Shown here one piece after another: positions 8,575 to 19,279 of a stretch of 64,000 nt of DNA (within the stretch, counting starts at the first letter, position 1; every line of letters begins with the position of its first letter). Position numbers and translations under genes: made by a program. The DNA is from Cyanophora paradoxa (taxonomy: Eukaryota; Glaucocystophyceae; Cyanophorales; Cyanophoraceae), in assembly GCA_004431415.1 (NCBI GenBank), contig QPMI01000408.1, positions 62,001-126,000 on the forward strand, given 5' to 3'. The notes under the pieces were generated by a model. That model ran no database searches. It was not told where the DNA came from and worked only from the letters and a program-made list of their open reading frames with translations.

Positions 8575-11500
8575 TCAGACACGATTTTTGTAATGCCCAA
8601 TAGCCCAGGTGTTGATTTTATCATTATCTAGAAAACGCTTCGTATCTAGCGGATGCAACGCTTGACGAGAGGTATTTTGCAGATATATTTCATGTCGTTT
8701 CGAACGGAAACCGAGAATTCCTTTGATATCATACGATTGTTTTTCTCCTTTTTTTGGGCAGACACACCGGAGGAATACATCCCTTGTGAGTCTGTTGTAA
8801 TATGTTTTTTGAATACCTTTGCACACCTGCTTATCTGTGGAATCTTCACGCGAATAATAGTAAGATTTCGGCCGGTTAGCGATCCACTCTGTCATTTGTA
8901 GACCATGAAGCTCATCCTTGAATAATCCCGGAGTTTTCCCCATCGATCGTAGAGCTCGAACCTCATCGGCTGTCATGCCATCAAAGAATCGATGTGTCTC
9001 TGGGTAGTCGCTAACATCCAGCTCATGCTTGATTGAGCGTAAATCAGCATAGATATCTTTGGTGCGAACCTCGATGATGAGACTGTCAGTATCAGTTCCA
9101 AGTAGCTTAAGCCGATGACCCCAAAGCGGTTTGAGCACCTGATAGTAGAAGCGATACATGTGCAGCTTGGACAATTCGAGAATGACAAATCCACAGTAAA
9201 TTGGTTTATTTAAATTATACTCACTTTTTCGCTTGGAAACGAATACAAGGTTCTCTTCGTACATCACCACCTGCTTCAACCGATTTGGTTCGCTGTTTAT
9301 CTTTGCCAAACGATCACCAGATGTAACAAGCTCGGAGAAACAGTGTTTTCTCACGTTCTCCATCGTCTTTCCGAATACACTGTTATTCATTAACTTGAAG
9401 AGATCCTGTTTGTATTTGTGATCAGCACGCTTGCGTTCACTTGTATTAAGATCGATGAAATCGTTCAGCCACGCACTTTGTTCGTACGATAAAACACGGT
9501 GGATGTTGGTTACAATCATTCCCAGTGTAGTATAAAGCTTAAGCGAACGCCCATCAACAACATAATTCTTCTTTGGCAACAGGTTTGGAACCAATTTTGG
9601 GGTTCTTTCGACTGAAGTAAGCTTTTCGTTGTTAATCATATCCTGCTGTTGTTTCGATAGATGATCTATGGACACGCACATTCGTTCAGGAGCTAGTGGA
9701 TAATCTGAGAAATCATCGTGGAGATGGTCAGGCATGTACATATCAACTTCTAGAGCATAGCCACGAGGACCATCAGCGTCAAGGTTTTCAACGAACTGCA
9801 TAGCATCAACATCTTGATCGAGTTTTTCCCAGCGGAAACCTCCAGTGGGGAGTTTTTGTTTCATAGCAACGCCATACAGATTATTCGCATCAAGGTACAT
9901 CAGCCACGATTCTTTGCCTGTTTTTTCGTAGTTTTGCACACATTCAATCTGGGTTGCTGATTCATCAGCATGCGTATATTTTCCAAATTTCTTTAAAATT
10001 GTCGCTGCTTTTGCTGCTTTCTTTTTATTCTTTGCAATCACTCTTGAACTCATGTCTTTTACGTGTTTCAGGAACTCGTTATCAGCTTTAGCGTATCTCT
10101 TTGATATCATGCTGATGCCACCCCTAATTCCTGATTCTATGAATCTATACATATCTTGTTGTCCCTCGTGAAAAAGCTCAAGCTTAATTCCTGTGCGTTT
10201 AAGAGCAGCTTGCCAAGCGAATCCTGGTGATGATATGAAATAGCTTGGATCTAATCCATACGTTTCCATGCATGTATCACGATAGTTTTCAAATACATCG
10301 GCAAGTAACGAAATGTCAGTATTCATATATTCCATAGTATAGTCTGATATCGTTCTACATGCAAGCTTTCTCCAAACGATCTGAGCATGTGCGTACTCGT
10401 CTTTTGAGCATTTCTTTTGTTTTAGTTCGTTCTTAAAGTATCGACGTACAGGTAGTTCTGTTTCTTGAAAACGTTGCCAGCTTGATATATAGCTATATGG
10501 ATATATCCCCTTGCTTGTCATCAACTCGAATCTAGTATCATCCGGATACATTGTGCGCGTGATCTTCTTCTTCTCCGCTGGGACCGCTTTCGCTAGATCA
10601 TCCAAACTAGCATTCAAATGTTGCATCGAATCACGAAGTACATAAATTCCATACTTAAACTGTGATATCTTCTCGCTATTCTGAAAGGTTTGATCAAATT
10701 TGATCGAAAGGAGACTCTGCGGGCGGAGCCGGCGTTCGAGCCCCTTCTTAACCTTCTTTTTCTGCTCTGGGGTCATCTCACGTCCACCGTACTTGCTTTG
10801 AAACTCACTTTCGACATGTGCTTGAAACTCAGCCCAAGCTGCTGAACGGCGGTTTTTGCCAGATGCTATTGCTCTCACGAACAGGTGAAAGTCAAATCCA
10901 CGACCATTATGAAAGAATATAGGAACAGCAGCAGATTTTGCACGGCGGCGATTGCAAGCACGACAGGCTGCTCCAATGTATTTACCTGTATCATGACAGT
11001 GATCACGGTGCTTGTCTTTGATATCTTTGAACGTGTTTTTGCACATATAACAGTCTGTCGTTGTTTGAAAACACTGTTCCTCTTCCTGAGTAATCTGGAT
11101 TGGTACACTTGCTTTGAGAAGTTCTCTAAATTGTGGTTCCATTTCGTCAAGCCATTTTACGAACTTATCAGCACAGTCTTCATTCTCGGAACCCATACAT
11201 TTAAATGAAAACTGTTCGCCTTTCGAAGATACAACCAGACAGCCGACTGAAGCAATCACATGCAAACCTTTTTTTTCGGTCTTTCCACTAATGCAGGGAA
11301 TCGGCATTGTAATCGTCTCTGAATCAGCATATCCGACCAGACGTTGGCGGATTGTGTACTCATAGTTAATAAACTTCTGGATGTGAGCTCCTTTTTTGGG
11401 CAGAACATCACGTGCGTGTTCATCGCGTTCGAGACAGCGGTCATATTTAAGATGATTTTCAAACGCAACACCTGAGCTAAAACCTGTTTGACACGCAAGA

Positions 11501-12691
11501 CAATAGTGTTTGGCGGGAGAATCATGTTTTCCAAACAGACGTGATATGTTCTTGATCCAGAGATAATGCCCAACATCGTTTCCCTCCCCAGCCGGCACAT
11601 ACAGTATTGGGATTGCGTCTCTCGCAGCACTGATATGGATTGGTATGATATCCTGCTTATCTAGAGCAGTTGTATAAACGCAGAGTTTGACGTTATTTGC
11701 TTGCTCGAATTTGCTGAATACACTCGAATCAAGAGGGGTTGGATATTTAAGCATACTGCAGTCTAAAGAGTCTTCATACGGTCGATAATGACAAGCACTA
11801 CGTGAATCCTGACCTGGTCTTAGCGCGTGCTGGGCTGCAATGATTGAATATTTGAAACATTCATTGTTTGGTGCATCAATATTGATAAGGGCGTGCTTAT
11901 CGGCAAGCCATTTTGGGAGGTTAAACCTACGACCACGACCTCCAATGCGTCGGAAATATTGAACAGTTTTAAAGACCACATATATCCATGTATCGAAAAC
12001 CGATGAATCTCTGCTTTTCTCTGACGCAAGAATGTCTAATTCTTCAAACTGTGAACGCAAGGCTGCCTCAATGCTTGTCCCTGGTTCGATGCGATCGAAA
12101 CGACGATGTTCAATAACGATAGCAATCGTAGAATCTGTCTCTGGCTTTCTGTAGACACCTAATCCAGAGATTTGTAGTGCAATGCCCATTCTTGACGTCT
12201 CTGCAAGATTTACCTGGGCGCTTACGAATGCGATTGCGTTTTGTTTGAAAAGTTCGTTGTTTTCAAATCTGACTTGCATTGATGTTACACGTCCTGATCC
12301 ACGTGGTAGCTGGTATTTCTACTCGACCGTCAAGAGCTGTAGTTGTTTCGTTGTTTATTTGAACATCATCTCCAACATCAACCTCAGGCAGCTCATTGAA
12401 AGCAGCGACAATTGCAGCCTGTCCTTCAGCAATTGCCAGCTCGAGTCGAAGACCTGAAACAGGGCGCGTTGGTCTAGGAAGTCGAGATAGTTCGTTCAAT
12501 AGTGAAGCGTATTTTTCCAACGTTGTATATCTTGTTCTCGATCCTTGCGCTGTAATTCTTAGCAATTTATTTTTGAAGGCACCATGTATGACACGTCGAT
12601 TATACAATGAAGTTGCGAGCGCTTCTATTTGGTCTTTGATTCTGGCCAACCTGAAGCGCCGATTTGCAGCATTATTCTGAGTAACATCCAT
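8575..12691 (-). pseudogene. protein-primed family B DNA polymerase, frameshifted
   Basis: The gene starts at ATG 12691. About 8 bases are missing near 12320 relative to PLV-B, splitting it into a 142-residue N-terminal frame and a 1234-residue frame that carries all catalytic parts. Those are exonuclease motif I (ADSET), a zinc-binding insertion like recombination endonuclease VII (CYMC...DHCHDTGK...ACRACN), exonuclease motif II (HNGRGFDFHL), and polymerase motifs A (DANNLYG), B (NNSVFGKT) and C (DTDSLII). The C-terminal ALHPLDTKRF segment is typical of Polinton polymerases. Such enzymes copy linear genomes by protein priming at the inverted repeats. Whether the long frame is expressed from an internal start is unknown. 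Confidence 0.9.
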
Positions 12692-12797
12692 TGATTAATC
12701 TATATATCACAATTTTTTTGATTATTTTAAACGCAACTTTACATAGCAATATTGGATAGGGATCTCTTTAAGACAAAATAAGAGAAACCACCTGAAC
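12692..12797. promoter_or_regulatory. upstream region of the PLV-1 polymerase gene
   Basis: The 106-bp AT-rich stretch between the polymerase ATG and the right inverted repeat contains CTATATATCAC about 20 bases before the ATG, a TATA-like element that recurs in PLV-B at about 63390. Confidence 0.4.
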
Positions 12798-13256
12798 CTA
12801 AACTTGGACTACGTCATCGGTGGGAATAATTAGCGTCTAGCTAGAACCTGAACTCGAGTATGTAATTAGATTCCGATGATATAGTAATTACGTGTAGCAT
12901 AACCCTTGAAACCTCTTTGTTTTTTAGATTCGAAATACACACAATTAACGTCTAGATGATGTTGAAGATTATTCCGAGACCAGCGCTTTGGGGCTCGAAG
13001 AGCAGGAAGCCTTCTGGCTGACGCTCCCGCCTCAAATCACTGCTATATCTTTTGCAAAATCGATCGGACTAGACGTTAGATACTACCTAGCGGTTGCTGG
13101 ATGGTTGGTTTGGAGAGGTTGTGGTGGTAGACGTAACGAAGGGATGGAAGAGAATGTGTGTTGGAAGGCGTTGGAGTGTGTGGGTTGGGGTGGTTTGGAG
13201 GAGTGAGGGTGAGAAAGAGGGCGGGCCCACAGTGATTGGGGTACTCTCATTTTTTT
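12798..13256 (-). repeat. PLV-1 right terminal inverted repeat
   Basis: This is the inverse copy of 2547-3006, with 7 terminal T here against 8 A at the left. It carries the same 30-bp segment near 12995-13025. The part nearest the polymerase gene is a non-coding copy of the tail of the capsid-module gene. Confidence 0.92.
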
Positions 13257-13709
13257 CCCCGACGTGGATTCTCATGCATGAGAGTGATTGAACTCTCGTC
13301 GTCGTGCGCGGACCTTGAGCCGGCCGACCGCCCATTCACTGGGACTTCGATTCAGGATAGGGCCCAGGGGTCGTTTAGCCCCGTCGCGCCGTTCTCGTCA
13401 GGAACGCGCCGCCTGGCCGCTCAACAGCGCACGCAGGTCTTATCCAACGCTTCGATAGAGCGGGGCACGTAGGCCCGTCGCGTCGCTTGACGTTTTGCAG
13501 TCAAAGCGCGCCGCCCGGCCGCCTGAGGCGTTCTACCAGGACTTTCTTGTAACCAGGACGGGGCCCTTTCTCAGAGCGTCCGTCGCGAGGGCATTGCCTC
13601 TCGCATCATATTTCGGTAGCGGGGGTACGGGATCCCCGCGGCTAGGGCGGCTCGTCGCGGCCAGCCCTGCCGGGCCCCAGCGCACTGCGCCGGGCCCTCG
13701 AGCCTTTGT
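13257..13709 (-). other. retrotransposon 3' non-coding DNA, right part
   Basis: GC-rich DNA between the PLV-1 insertion and the integrase stop codon. No coding frame with recognisable content is seen on either strand. It joins 2546 in the uninterrupted retrotransposon. Confidence 0.5.
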
Positions 13710-16001
13710 CTAGGCTGCTCCCGCCGGCGCGGGGCCGGCGGCCGCCGGTCCGGCGGCGCCCTGGGGCGGAGCTGCGGCGCCTGCCGCTCGCGGCCTCCCG
13801 CGGGCCGGGCGTGCAGGGCGCTCAGTGTCGCGGACACGGAACGGGATCATGCAGTCGATGTGCACGATTGTTTCCCGCGTGTCCCGGCTCTTGTGCCGGT
13901 TCGGGGCGGCGGCGCCGTAGGGCCGTGCGAGGCCGCGAACGACGTAAGTGTAGCCGCCGGGGTGCACATCGAGCACCGTGAACGGGCCGACCCAGGAGTT
14001 GTACAACCCCTTATCGCGGTCGCCTAGCCAGCACAGGACCTTGTCGCCGACTTCGAAGCGGCGACGGTCGGGCAAGTCGCCAGTCCGGTGGATCAGGCGC
14101 TGCCGATACACGCGACGGTGCTCGCGGAGAGCGGCCTCGCGGTGCTTGGCCGCGCGGACGACGGCAAGCAGGTACTCCGGGTAGCTCATTGTTTCCAAGA
14201 GCTCAACGCCGAAGCGCACGTCGGCGGGCAACGTCAGCTCGTGCCCCAGGTGCAGCACCGCGGGCGAGAAGCCAGTGGCGGCGTGCACGGTCGTGCGGAG
14301 AGCCAGCTGCACCTCATGCACGTGCTGGTCCCACTCGTGCAGCGGCTCGCGGTTGGCGCGGCACGCAGCGTGCAGCAGCGTCTTGATGACACCGCCCAGC
14401 CGCTCGACCAGGCCGTTCGTGGCGTGGTGGTACGCAGCGGCGTAAATGAAGCGCGTCCCGAGCGAGCGGAAGAACTCATTGAAGAGCCCTCCCTTCAGGT
14501 TCGACCCGTTGTCGACCAGCAGTCGCAGGGGCACGCCCTCATCCGAGACGAACTTGCGGGCGGTCCCCAGCAAGGTCAGTCCCTCAAGGTCCGCGATCGG
14601 GTACTCGTGATGCCACTTGCTCCAAGCATTCACATACACGATCATGTAGCGCAGACCGCGAGGAGTCGGGTCCAGGTGGAAGATGTCCACCTGCCACAGG
14701 TCGTTTCGGCCCTCGGGCTCGATGACCGCAATCGCCGTTCGCCGCGGCTTCACCGCCTTTGCGAACTGACAGCAAGCGCAGCTGCGCACGTAGCGCGTCA
14801 CTGCCGCGAGCATTCCAGGCCACCAAAACCGGAGCGCAATCCGGCGGGCAACGATCGGGGCGCCTCGGTGGCCCCATCCGTCGTGGTACGCGTACATGAC
14901 GCGATCCTGCCAAGACTCGGGCAGGAAAGGCACGTAACGCGCGCCAGGCAGGACCGGGCGGCGGACGAGCACGCCATCCGTGTCAATGTCGAACGCCTCG
15001 GCGAACTCGGCGAACGACGCCTTTGCCTTGAGGCAAGCATAGCAGTCGCCGGACAAACACGACGCGCGCGAGCATTGCGCGTAGTTCGTCCCATTTTCTT
15101 TGTAGGCGAACAGCCGCTGCCCCAGAGAATCGGCCCGCTGCGCGGCGAGTAGCCGCACGCGCCGAGCGGGGAACATGTACTTAAGGGCCTCCGGGATGGG
15201 CCCGTCAAGCTTCGGAGCTTGGACGCAGTCCCAAGCGTCCAGGACGCGCTCGAGGACGCGAGGCTTGCGCCGGTCGCTCGCTTCGCCGAGCTCTGGCCCA
15301 GGCGCGACGGCGCTGGAGGAGAACATCTCCATTTCGGGCACCGACTCGGCGCCAGCGGCGGCAGGACCACTGCTCTGCTGCCCGGAGGAGGGCGCCTCGG
15401 AGGCGGCCGCTCCCTCTGACCCTGCCGTCGCCGCCGTCGTACTAGACGAGCTGGCGGGCGCCCGGACGGCGCCGGCCCCACCCTCAGGCCCCTCGTCGGG
15501 ATCGTCCTGGTGGGGGTAGATCGGCGGGCCGCAGCGCCAGTGGCGCGGATTTCCAGGCCGACGCGGGGACTTGCCCGGCCGTGGCTCAGGCTGGGGCTGC
15601 TGATCACGCGGCAGCGGGGGCGTCTCCCCTTCGTACCGGCGCGGCCCGCTCAGGTGGCGGGGACGAATCAGCGGGAGGAGGTCCAGCGGGAACCCATCCT
15701 CGTCGAGCGAGGCGCGCGTCGTCGGCTCGGAGGGCATGACGGGCGGCGCCGGCTCGGGCTCGGGATCGAGCTCCATCGGCTCGGGAGCCGGGGGCGGACT
15801 GGGCGACCGAGGCCGCGGGGGCAAGCCCTCGCCGACGGCCAGCTGGTGCCACTCGTCGACCTGAGCGCGCAGCTGCGCCCAAGTGACGGCCTGCTTCTGG
15901 CCGCGCCGCTGGGGCGGGCCAGCGTGCGGCAGCTGAGGCGCCGCGGGCAGAGCCGCGCCGTCGGCCTCGGCCGGGGCCTGCGGCGGGTCAAGGTCGCCCA
16001 C
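13710..16001 (-). CDS. Ty3/gypsy-type integrase domain of pol
   Basis: The open frame spans 763 codons. The first 360 residues are Pro/Ala/Ser-rich. Next come an HHCC zinc domain (YHDGWGHRG near 370, CACC near 409), the rve core with D in WQVDIF (about 437), D in LVDNGS (about 495) and E in LVERLG (about 530), and a GPY/F-type module (WVGPFTV, about 669). The frame is -1 relative to the RT frame and overlaps its out-of-frame tail; the switch lies near 16000-16080. Whether that is programmed or a mutation is not clear. The first ATG in frame is not required if it is part of a polyprotein. Confidence 0.88.
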   Translation of the reverse strand: MGDLDPPQAPAEADGAALPAAPQLPHAGPPQRRGQKQAVTWAQLRAQVDEWHQLAVGEGLPPRPRSPSPPPAPEPMELDPEPEPAPPVMPSEPTTRASLDEDGFPLDLLPLIRPRHLSGPRRYEGETPPLPRDQQPQPEPRPGKSPRRPGNPRHWRCGPPIYPHQDDPDEGPEGGAGAVRAPASSSSTTAATAGSEGAAASEAPSSGQQSSGPAAAGAESVPEMEMFSSSAVAPGPELGEASDRRKPRVLERVLDAWDCVQAPKLDGPIPEALKYMFPARRVRLLAAQRADSLGQRLFAYKENGTNYAQCSRASCLSGDCYACLKAKASFAEFAEAFDIDTDGVLVRRPVLPGARYVPFLPESWQDRVMYAYHDGWGHRGAPIVARRIALRFWWPGMLAAVTRYVRSCACCQFAKAVKPRRTAIAVIEPEGRNDLWQVDIFHLDPTPRGLRYMIVYVNAWSKWHHEYPIADLEGLTLLGTARKFVSDEGVPLRLLVDNGSNLKGGLFNEFFRSLGTRFIYAAAYHHATNGLVERLGGVIKTLLHAACRANREPLHEWDQHVHEVQLALRTTVHAATGFSPAVLHLGHELTLPADVRFGVELLETMSYPEYLLAVVRAAKHREAALREHRRVYRQRLIHRTGDLPDRRRFEVGDKVLCWLGDRDKGLYNSWVGPFTVLDVHPGGYTYVVRGLARPYGAAAPNRHKSRDTRETIVHIDCMIPFRVRDTERPARPARGRPRAAGAAAPPQGAAGPAAAGPAPAGAA

Positions 16002-19000
16002 GGCCGGCCTGGCGCGCGCGCGGGCGGCGCCGAGCGGGAGGCCTGCGCAGCACGGGGCGAGCCGGGCTCGAGCTCGCCGTCCTCGACGCGGATCGGTTCG
16101 TCGTCCGCGTCCTCACGGAGGGCCTCTGGCGGAGCTCGCGCGATGCGGCGCCGGGGTCCCCCAGCGGGCTGCACGTCGGCACGAGAGGCCGGTGCGCCTT
16201 CGAACGCGAGCTGCCGCGCGAGGCGGGCCATGCGTCGCGAAACGACAGCCTCCACAGGGGCCAGCTCGGGTCCCGGGGCAGAGCTACTCGAGCTCGCTTC
16301 GGCGGGCGGGGCTGGCGCCTCTGCACTGGCAGCCTCGCCGCTTTCTTCGACTGTCACCGCGTACAGCGGCAGCGGCTCGTCGAGATCGCCGGGCCGGGGT
16401 ACGCCGAACCCACGGGCACCGGGCAGCGCTTCGGGCGCGTCAGAGCTGCCGTCGGCGCCGCCAGGCGCGAGGACAGGGTGCTCGCCGGGCAGGCGCGAGC
16501 AAGCGTCGGGGCCGCCGTTGTTGCGCCCGGCGCGGTATTCTACGACGAAGTCGTAGGACTGCAGGAGCAGGGCCCAGCGGCCGAGCCTCCCCGTAGTCTC
16601 ATCGCGCGTGCGCAGCCATTGGAGCGCGTGGTGGTCAGTGCGCACAGTGAACTGGGGCCCGCCTAGAAGGAAGTGCCGCCAGTATTTGATTGCCCAGACT
16701 ACCGCCAAGCACTCGAGCTCAGTGGCGGAGTAGTTTCTCTCGGCGGGGGCCAGAGTGCGGCTGATGAAGCCGATCGGCCGCTCCACCGGCGGCGTCGATC
16801 CGTCAAGCTGCGACAGGATCGCGCCAAGTGCGTACGTCGACGCGTCAGTCGACAGGATGAAGGGGCGCTCGAAGTCCGGGTACTTCAACACCAGATTCAA
16901 GAGCAACGCAGCCTTCAGTTTCTCGAAAGAGGCCTGCTGGGCCTCACCCCAGTTCCACTCGGCGTCGCGTAGCAGCAAGCGCTGCATCGGCTGCACGATC
17001 CGTGCAAAGCCTTCCACGAAGCGCCGGTAGTAGCCAGCCAAGCCCAGGAAAGACCGCAGCCGGTCTGCGTCCGTGGGCGCCGGGTAGTCGCGGATCACGG
17101 CGAGCTTTGCCGGATCCTGGCGGATCCCCTCTGCAGAGACAAGGTGCCCCAGCAGATTGATCTCGGATACGCCGAAGCGACACTTCGACGGCTTCAGCCG
17201 CAGGTTGGCGGGCACAATTGCCTTGAACAGCGCCTCGAGATCAAGCAGGTGCTGATCGATCGAGGGCGAGAACACCGTGATATCGTCGATATACGCGGTA
17301 ACACAGGTGGTGAGAAGGGGCCCGAGGATTGCGGTGACAGCGCGGGAGAACGCCGCTGGCCCGTTGGTTACACCGAACGGGGTCACGCGCCACTCGTACT
17401 GGCCCCAGGGCACGACGAAGGCAGTGAAGCGCCGCGACGCGGGGTCGAGCGGCAGCTGCCAGAAGCCGCACACTGCGTCTCCTACCGAGAAGACGATGGC
17501 GCCACGCAGGCGGTCGAGCTGATCGTCGATCCGCGGCAGCGGGAAGACGTCACGCTCGGTAATGGCGTTCAGGCGTCGGTAATCGACACACATACGCCAC
17601 GTCCCATCTTTCTTCGGGGCCAACACTAGTGGCGACCCGTACGCAGCCTCAGAGGGCTGGATCAGGCCCAGCTCCAGCAGGCGGGCAATCTCGGCTCGCG
17701 CGAACTGCTCAGCGTGCGGGCTCACGCGCCGCGGCGGCGTGTACACGGGCAGGTGCGAGTTGAGCCGGATCACGTGCTGGTAGTGCATGAGGTCTTGTGT
17801 ACCCCCTACAGCCGTGACGCTTTCAGCGAAGGCGCCCTTGTAGCGCTTCAGCAGAGCCTCGAGGCGGGCCTTCTGCGGGCCGTCGAAGCCGGGGTGCGAA
17901 CCGACCTCAGGAATCTTTCCCCGGAGCCGGTTCCACTCCTCCTCTTCAGAGCTCGACGACCCCGTCGGCTCAGGGCGAGGCGGGCCGCTGGAGGGACCGG
18001 CCTCATTGAGATCGCGGGGCGGGGCACGGACTGGCTCTTTCCCCTTGCGGCGATCGGGCGGAGCCTCGTCGTCAGACCGCTCCATCGGAGACGGGGCATC
18101 CGAGTCGTCAGGCTCGTGCTTCACCTCTGGAGGTGCGTGGCGCACCGAGCAGCTAGGGCCAGCAAGAGCGGCGCTCGGGCTGGAAGCCAGCGGCGCGGCT
18201 GCAGGCACCGGGGCGGCGGACGAAGTCGCGACCGCGTTCACAGCAGCTTCCGCAAGGCGGGCAGCGGCGAGGGCGCGGCGCGCGTTGCGCACGGAGCGCC
18301 GCTCGCGGCGTTCGGCGCGGCGCTGAGGCCGCTGCGCTGCGTGCTCCTCTGGATCGGTCCAGCCCGGATAGTCATCATCGAGCTCCGAATCCGAGGTATC
18401 TTCGACAGTAGAGTCGCTTTCCCGGTCGCTATCGGAATTGCGATCATTGTAATGACCAGGGAACTCGGGCGGCGCGAGATCGTCGTCATCGCTGGCATCG
18501 CCCGGGGACGGCGCGGGCGCTGGCTGTGGAACCAAGTCCGGCAAGTCGCCGTCGAACACGTTTCCTTGCGCATCAATCAGCGGCGGTGGCGCGTCATCGG
18601 CTGCGCGGGGCAGCGGTTGCGGCGTCTGGCCGTAGTTCACACCAGGCCGATCAGGGTCGGTACTGATGACGCGCAGGATGCGAGGCAGGGCCGGGGGGCC
18701 GCCGCCAAGCGTGTTGGGGTGGGGAAGAGGGGTGCGCTCGCTAGCCGGCGCAGGCTTGAAGCCGGGCGGGGCATTGTTCGCGAGACGCCGCAAGGATCGA
18801 AATCCCTGCCCCTTGCGAGGGTCGTACGGCCGCAGCGTGCGCACGTAGGCGTCGGCCACGTCGGCGGCGGTAGCTTTTATTGAGGGCGGCTCGAATTCGA
18901 AGTCGCCTGGCGGCAGGTGACGTGCCTCCGCCACTGCAACGATGGCGCCCGCTTCGAGATGGACGTCGACATCGGCAGGATTTAAGAGGCGGACATAGAT

Positions 19001-19279
19001 AGCTCCACGCTCGCCTAGCTCTGCACGGGCGTGCAGTTGGTTCGGGGCTAGTACTCCGAGTGCCGGCAAAGAATCCGGCGCCGGCCCGACGTCAAGCGTC
19101 GGAGCCGCGGGCTCGGGCGGCATTCGCCCGTCTATGACGCAGCGGACCCGGCATTCTCGCCAATTCCGTTCAATTTTGACAGGGCGCTGGACCCGGACAA
19201 GCAGAGGCCCTTGTGCTTGCCCGGGCAGCGAAAAGGGATCACGTGGGGCTTGTAGTGCGCGTCGCGCGCGTGCAAGCAC
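16002..19279 (-). CDS. Ty3/gypsy-type reverse transcriptase and RNase H
   Basis: The frame stays open down to 15668, but its last 110 codons are a shadow of the integrase frame. A pre-RT segment (YVRLLNPADVDVHLEAG, near residue 95) and a long acidic/Ser-rich linker precede the RT (about 500-720: MCVDYRRLNA, FPLPRIDDQLD, catalytic YIDD near 663). RNase H follows (about 800-930: STDAS, ATELECLAVVWA, VRTDHHALQW, GPDACSRLP). The order PR-RT-RH-IN defines Ty3/gypsy rather than copia. It is probably entered by a -1 frameshift from the protease frame at 19231-19237. Confidence 0.92.

Larger units (their letters stand above)
2547..13256 (+). mobile_element. PLV-1: integrated Polinton-like element, 10.7 kb
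   Basis: Terminal inverted repeats of about 460 bp (2547-3006 and 12798-13256) start AAAAAAATGAGAGTAC and are flanked by the 5-bp target duplication CCCCG (2542-2546 and 13257-13261). Gene order from the left is capsid-module protein (-), minor capsid (-), major capsid (+), packaging ATPase (+), HNH-AP2 (-), AT-hook (+), integrase (-), protein-primed DNA polymerase (-). DDE-type integrase plus protein-primed polymerase plus capsid genes is the Polinton/PLV plan. It is much more AT-rich than the flanks. The polymerase carries a frameshift; the other genes are open. Confidence 0.93.

Noticed and set aside
14088-15152. 354-codon + strand frame opposite the retrotransposon integrase, and 389 codons at 17714-18883
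   Set aside because: Shadows of the pol frames in GC-rich DNA; the minus-strand products have clear catalytic motifs.
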